In this document: in pieces, positions 59,479-64,000 of the stretch | Position numbering within the stretch: position 1 is the stretch's first letter | How the letters are laid out: each line of letters opens with the position of its first letter | NCBI GenBank assembly: GCA_035079385.1 | Contig: JAVHKY010000003.1 | Span: 6,737,501-6,801,500, forward strand | DNA from: Aspidiotus rigidus | Lineage: Eukaryota > Arthropoda > Insecta > Hemiptera > Diaspididae | DNA length: 64,000 nt | Reading direction: 5' to 3' | The notes under the pieces: generated by a model | The model's database searches: none | Seen by the model: only the letters and a program-made list of their open reading frames with translations | What the model was told of the DNA's origin: nothing | Made by a program: the position numbers and the translations under genes

Positions 59479-60693
59479 ATGGTATTTTCTCTTAAGCCCT
59501 ATAAGTTATCAAATGCTCTTCTTACTATCTACAATACTCCACTTCCATTAGTTTCTAAAATAGAATATCTAGGCATTACTCTCGATCCCAAATTATTATG
59601 GAATGAACATATTCCCAAGCTCATTTCAAAAATCGGTCCCTGTATCAATGTCCTAAAGATGCTAGCCTCCACCCGATGGGGTGGAGATCCAAGCACCCTA
59701 ACACTCCTTTATAACGCAATAATCCGCTCTAAACTAGACTACGGCTCTTCTCTTTACGGTTCCGCGAGTAAATTTCACTTGAATAAATTAGAAACTCTCC
59801 AAAATAAATGCATTCGACTCATAATAGGAGCTCTAAATTCTACCCCTATTCCAGCCCTTGGTGCTGAAACTGGCATTACTCCCCTTCAATTTCGTCGAAA
59901 CTATCTCACAGATAGGTTCTTAATTCGCAGTATTACCTACCAAGACTCAAACCTTACAAACAATATATCATATCTTCTTAACCGCTGGAGATTTGTAGAC
60001 TGGCGATTACCACTAATATGTAGAAGAGCTGCCCTTATTTTTCGCTTCCAAAACCTCATCGTGTCAATTCCATCTTATCATCTATCGGCCTTTTCCTTTC
60101 AACAACTCTTCGAACGTATTGAAATCCACCAACTTCCCAAAACTTCTGGTTCAGATTTTGAAGAACTCTTCCAGTTATACACGCAAGAACATTTTCCTAA
60201 TCATACACATATTTTTACTGACGGTTCTAAAGATCATCAGGAAGTGGGTATGGCCTTTTGGATCCCCTCAATTAAGCTTCATTGCTCTTTATCTCTACCA
60301 AACTTCACATCTATTTTTCATGCGGAACAGATGGCGATATTCCGAGTCCTTTATTACATAAAGCAAAACTTCCAAACAGGACAGTTTCTCATAATATCTG
60401 ACTCTCTCTCCGCTCTCCAATCCATTTCTTCCATCCTTTCACGCGTTAATTCATCCTTAGCTTTATCAATCATCTACTTGATCAATTCTCTCAACCCCAT
60501 TCAAATTAATTTTCTCTGGATCCCCAGTCATGCAGGAATATTCAACAACAAAATTGTAGATGTTTTAGCTAAATCAGCCCGCTCATCACCAGTCTCATCA
60601 ATCTGCTCCCTATGTCAGAACCATTTTCTCTTATTCGATGCTCCACGCGAGATGACTGGGCAATATCCTACTCGAAATCCGCTAACAATCTGA
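59479..60693 (+). pseudogene. LINE ORF2 central part: end of reverse transcriptase plus RNase H
   Basis: A 404-codon open stretch beginning just after the TGA that replaces a Trp codon (the segment reads TKA-stop-GLHLS). Residues 1-200 are the thumb and connection of the reverse transcriptase with YLGITLD, and LDYGSSLYGSA. Residues about 245-380 are a complete type I RNase H fold: D in TDGS, E in HAEQ, D in SDSLSAL, and the SHAG segment with a late D in IVDVLAKSA. The frame ends artificially where a 1-base shift moves the true continuation to 60612-61079. It would degrade template RNA in the hybrid during reverse transcription. Confidence 0.85.
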
Positions 60694-61079
60694 AATCTTT
60701 TTATTTCCTCGTTCAACCTCTACTTCCGGCATTCCGTTGGTATAAACTTTTTAACGATATTCCCCGCTCCCTTATAGTTAAACTCAGCCGTCTTCGTTTT
60801 GGACACAATCGTCTCCCCACTCACTTAAAACGTTTAAATCTTTCCGAATCTGATATATGCCCCCTCCATCCAGACAATCCTTCTAAAGGCGACATCAATC
60901 ATTATCTTTTCGAATGTCCAGAAATATCCAACATTAGACAAATACTATACTCAGAAGCCATCAATCTACAATTCGCTACCCCACTCAAAGCCACCGACCT
61001 CCTATCATCAGAAAACCCTTCAATTTTCTCACACATTTTCAAATTTATCTCTGACCTACCTCATTCCAACAACATTTAA
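60612..61079 (+). pseudogene. LINE ORF2 C-terminal part
   Basis: Continuation of the LINE ORF2 in another frame: RCSTRDDWAISYSKS, RLRFGHNRLPTHLKRL, then the cysteine/histidine knuckle CPLHPDNPSKGDINHYLFEC. It ends with the natural stop at 61077-61079. The matching decayed copy is at 38740-39284. Confidence 0.85.
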
Positions 61080-61437
61080 ATTCAATTCATTTTTTCCGTT
61101 TTTCCTTCGAGGTAAGGCCCAGTAGCCATCCTCTTTCCAACCCTTTTTTTTTTTTATGATTTACTTTCTTTAAATTTTAAAGAGCGATTAAATCATACTC
61201 TTTTAATACAAGAAATCAACTCGGCTCCAGTCCTTACAACGGATTGCTATGTCGGAGTACTATTGTTTTCACTTTTTTTTTTTTTTACATTTATGCATGT
61301 GTGTAATTTTTTCCCCTTTTTTTTCCCTTCCTTTTGTTTTGTTTTGTTTTGTTTTTTTGTTTTTTTTTGTGTTTTTCTTTTATAATTTTTCTCTATGGTT
61401 GGATGTAATAAAAAAAAAAAAGAAAAAAAAAAAATTT

Positions 61438-61692
61438 CCGGCATAGCCAAATAAATGAAAATCATGTTCCATGTCTTTTATATTTTATCAGTCATCTTGA
61501 AATATTTCAGTCTAGGCTTCTACTAGGTCAAGTGTTCGTATTATTTAATTATTTAATTATTTAATTATTTAATTATTAATTAATTAATTATTTATTATTA
61601 TTACGCGGGGTGTACTCGCGAATTTCTGAATCACCCACGGGGTAGAGATTTTCTAATTATTAATTATATTAATTATTTAACTATTTAACTAT

Positions 61693-61732
<40 letters not shown>

Positions 61733-62009
61733 TTAATTATTTAATTATATTAATTATTTAATTATTTAATTATTTAATTATTAATTAATTAATTATTCAT
61801 TATTATTATTACGCGGGGTGTACTCGCGAATTTCTGAATCACCCACGGGGTAGAGATTTTCTAATTATTAATTATATTAATTATTTAATTATTTATTTAT
61901 TTACTTATTTAATTATTTATTTATTTATTATTAATTATTATTATTACGCGGGGTGTACTCGCGAGTTTCAAAATCAGGGTCCGGCGAGAGAAAAGACATG
62001 GAACATGTC
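61438..62009 (-). mobile_element. Hairpin-ended modular element (family H), copy 3
   Basis: Reverse orientation: CCGGCATAGCC then CATGTTCCATGTCTTTT on the left, AAAAGACATGGAACATGTC on the right. It carries three copies of the GCGGGGTGTACTCGCGA module (near 61605, 61813 and 61947) separated by AATTATTT minisatellite, but none of the GGCTGGATAGTC units. It starts directly after the poly-A tail of the LINE. At 572 bp it is the shortest copy. Confidence 0.8.
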
Positions 62010-64000
62010 AAAAGATATCGTCTACTGAAATAAATCTCCTGTCAAAAATCGTTGTTTTGCAGGTATTTGCAGGTATACGTCAATTCAACTTTGTAGAACA
62101 GCCTTTCACTAATGATAGCGTACACGCTCTATCCATTTCTTGAGATCTACTCCCCCCAGGAAACACCGCGTGGAGATCGGCACACACTTCTTCAAAAAAA
62201 TGCGTATATTTACATTCAAAAAATTTCCATGACTTTTAGAGAATTACCGTTTAGTTTGAAAGCAAAAAAAACCGTTATGCAAAATACCGGCATAGCTGAG
62301 GATTACTGTGCCATCAGGAATCGTGTGCGACCAGTGCTTGTAATTTGTGACCTAAGTGTGCCACTGATTAGTCAATCACAGTGAAACCAATGTGCGGCAA
62401 AATACCTTCAAAAGTGAAAAACATTTGCATAACATAGGCGGGACTTATGGGTGTATTGAAACGATGATGTGCCGCGCGGCTCAACCGCGGTACACCCATC
62501 CAGGTTGGAAAGAGTAGCAGTTGCGACGGTCGGGTAGTGACTCAATTGTTTCTGCTCTTCAAAGGCATTGTGAAGCCTTTACATTTTACAATGTTGATGT
62601 GACGACAGGATGACATTGAAGTGATTCCAGATGGTCTGAAGAAATGTCTATCAAAAAAAAAAAAAAAAAACTCATAACCGAATGTGAGGAATATGTTCCG
62701 CATATAAGTTTGTGAAATCTCTGCTTATGCAATATGAATGATTATCCAAATATCGTCTGCGAGTAGTGTAATTTCTTTAGGACTGGCATATCAGCGTCAC
62801 AGTTGAAAAACACTCTGACCTGACTCCTTTGTCACGGTAGCAGCACATTATCTCGACTCCTATGCATTATGTAGAGTGGGTGTGGCCTATTTGACAATCA
62901 CAGGTGTTCCGCTGATGTTCCCTAGAAGTGACTAAAGTGTGAAGTACTTGTGCCGCAAAAGTGATCTTTCTCTAAAGGAAGTTACATCATCATGTGACAG
63001 TTCTTCTTACGTCTTCTAAAAATGTCAGAAATTTGAGCTGGTTATCCACTAAAAGCGCGACAAAATTGAAAACGGGATCAGGACATTTTCTCATTTGCAT
63101 GTCAATTGAGAGGCCCAAGTTAAGAACGAAATGTATTTTGTAGAGTTAAATTTCCAAGCTTTTTGTTGTTGTAAGGCTGGAGCATAGAGATCAATAATTC
63201 AGAAGGACGAACTGCTGTCTTAAGTAATTAGTAAAATGAATACACAAAATTTTTTCGTGCAAGGATATACCATAATTTTTAAAAATAAGTAATTAGGTTA
63301 AAGCAGAATAGACCGCGCCATCTTGTATAAAATCAACTCCTCAGCTGATGGCTGCTTTTGTATTTAAAGTCCGTTTTTTTAGCGTAGAATGACGTCATTG
63401 AAGTACAGAAAACATGTAAATATAACCATCAGCTGTAGACTTGATAGATACCTAGTTAATTCTTTTCAATTGACAGCGGTATAAAACCGTCATAAACAAA
63501 TTTCAAACTTTTAGAATGAACATATGAACTATCGAAGGTATTTTTTGAAGTATTTTTGACGCTGAGTACAATACAATACCATTTGCCGCTTTTCAATATT
63601 ACCTTTCATTATTGTGCAATACTCATGTTCACTTACCGCGGTTTGTTGCAGCGCGTAACGTATCTTATCGAGCTACAAAATTTCAATACACGAGAAGATA
63701 CACTAAATTGATACACTTGCCTACCGCATCGAAGCGTGGGAATTAAACATGAGTGTTGTACAATAATGAGAGGTAATATCAAAAAACAGCAAGTGGTACT
63801 GTGCTCAGTGTCAAAAATACTCCTACAAATACCCTCAATAGTTCATTCCAAAAGTTTGAAATTTGTTCATGTGTGTTGGTTATAGGACACTTTTCCTACT
63901 GCCAAAATTCCTACTGCTAGAAGTTTCTACTGGGCAAGTTACCAGCGGACAATAGTCACATGGACACATTTCTCAATGTCTTTGATTTTGCGAGATTTAT
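62010..64000. other. Right-end region, no supported gene
   Basis: Mixed sequence with a 90-codon frame at 62112-62384 (+) of no recognisable similarity, an A-run at 62653, and an inverted repeat at 63496-63871. The remaining exons of the HSPA12-like gene were not found here. Confidence 0.5.
63496..63871. repeat. Imperfect inverted repeat, ~145-bp arms
   Basis: The left arm, about 63496-63640 (ACAAATTTCAAACTTTTAGA, GTATTTTTGACGCTGAG, ACCTTTCATTATTGTGCAAT), is the near complement of the right arm at about 63725-63871. About 85 bp lie between. It could be a foldback MITE. Confidence 0.8.

Larger units (their letters stand above)
58960..61437 (+). mobile_element. 5'-truncated I-group LINE with reverse transcriptase and RNase H
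   Basis: One ORF2 can be followed from about 58960 to 61079. It has a reverse transcriptase with TAFLDIESAYPN, LPQGFP(stop)SPTLFN, FFADDIILFS and KIEYLGITLDPKLLWNEH. Then an RNase H domain with FTDGSKD, HAEQMAI, ISDSLSAL and WIPSHAG, all four catalytic acids present. Last a C-terminal CPLHP...HYLFECPE knuckle. Breaks: in-frame stops near 59289 and 59456, a decayed 5' end, and a frame change near 60640. The apurinic endonuclease and ORF1 are absent. The 3' UTR ends in A-runs at 61410-61434. RNase H after the reverse transcriptase places it in the I superclade. Confidence 0.92.

Noticed and set aside
61249..61465. Phe-rich and Lys-rich frames on opposite strands
   Set aside because: Low-complexity T- and A-runs in the LINE 3' UTR.

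Overview
This is nuclear DNA from an insect-like animal. Protein-coding genes are cut by short GT-AG introns, the DNA is AT-rich, and the gene set is conserved in metazoans (NRBP/Madm, CLEC16A/ema, ZDHHC5/8, YEATS4/Gas41, TRMT44, a MARVEL protein, an HSPA12-like protein). The style of intron and transposon load suggests a hemipteran, but that is an inference; no rRNA, tRNA or mitochondrial marker is present to fix the species. All exon coordinates below were worked out by hand from splice signals and reading-frame phase. For NRBP, CLEC16A, ZDHHC8, YEATS4 and TRMT44 the exon lengths add up to one uninterrupted frame.

Left, gene-rich part (0.8-29.2 kb): the last two exons of a short-chain dehydrogenase (+); NRBP (-) and CLEC16A (+) head to head over a 1.2 kb shared promoter; downstream of CLEC16A a pogo-like DNA transposon that contains a second, Mutator-like element; ZDHHC8 (-) and YEATS4 (+) head to head over a 0.9 kb shared promoter; YEATS4 and TRMT44 (-) tail to tail; then a MARVEL-domain gene (-). 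Both shared promoters carry a copy of the same miniature inverted-repeat element, and the second also carries a perfect 38-bp-arm palindrome.

Right, repeat-rich part (29-64 kb): decayed LINE, Helitron and Penelope-like pieces, several miniature inverted-repeat elements with clear target-site duplications, a GC-richer block (46.5-50.5 kb) of repeated modules behind the 3' end of a LINE, and three copies of a modular element with hairpin ends and AT-rich minisatellite filling (39.3-41.0, 50.8-52.4, 61.4-62.0 kb). I do not recognise that element. The only host gene in this half is the 5' part of an HSPA12-like (Hsp70 superfamily) gene on + (54.0-58.3 kb); its next exons would lie beyond a LINE at about 59.0-61.4 kb, probably outside the window.

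The genes do not form one pathway. Several act on membrane traffic and signalling (CLEC16A in endosome/autophagosome maturation and mitophagy, NRBP as a scaffold pseudokinase, ZDHHC8 in S-acylation); YEATS4 is a chromatin reader and TRMT44 a tRNA methyltransferase.
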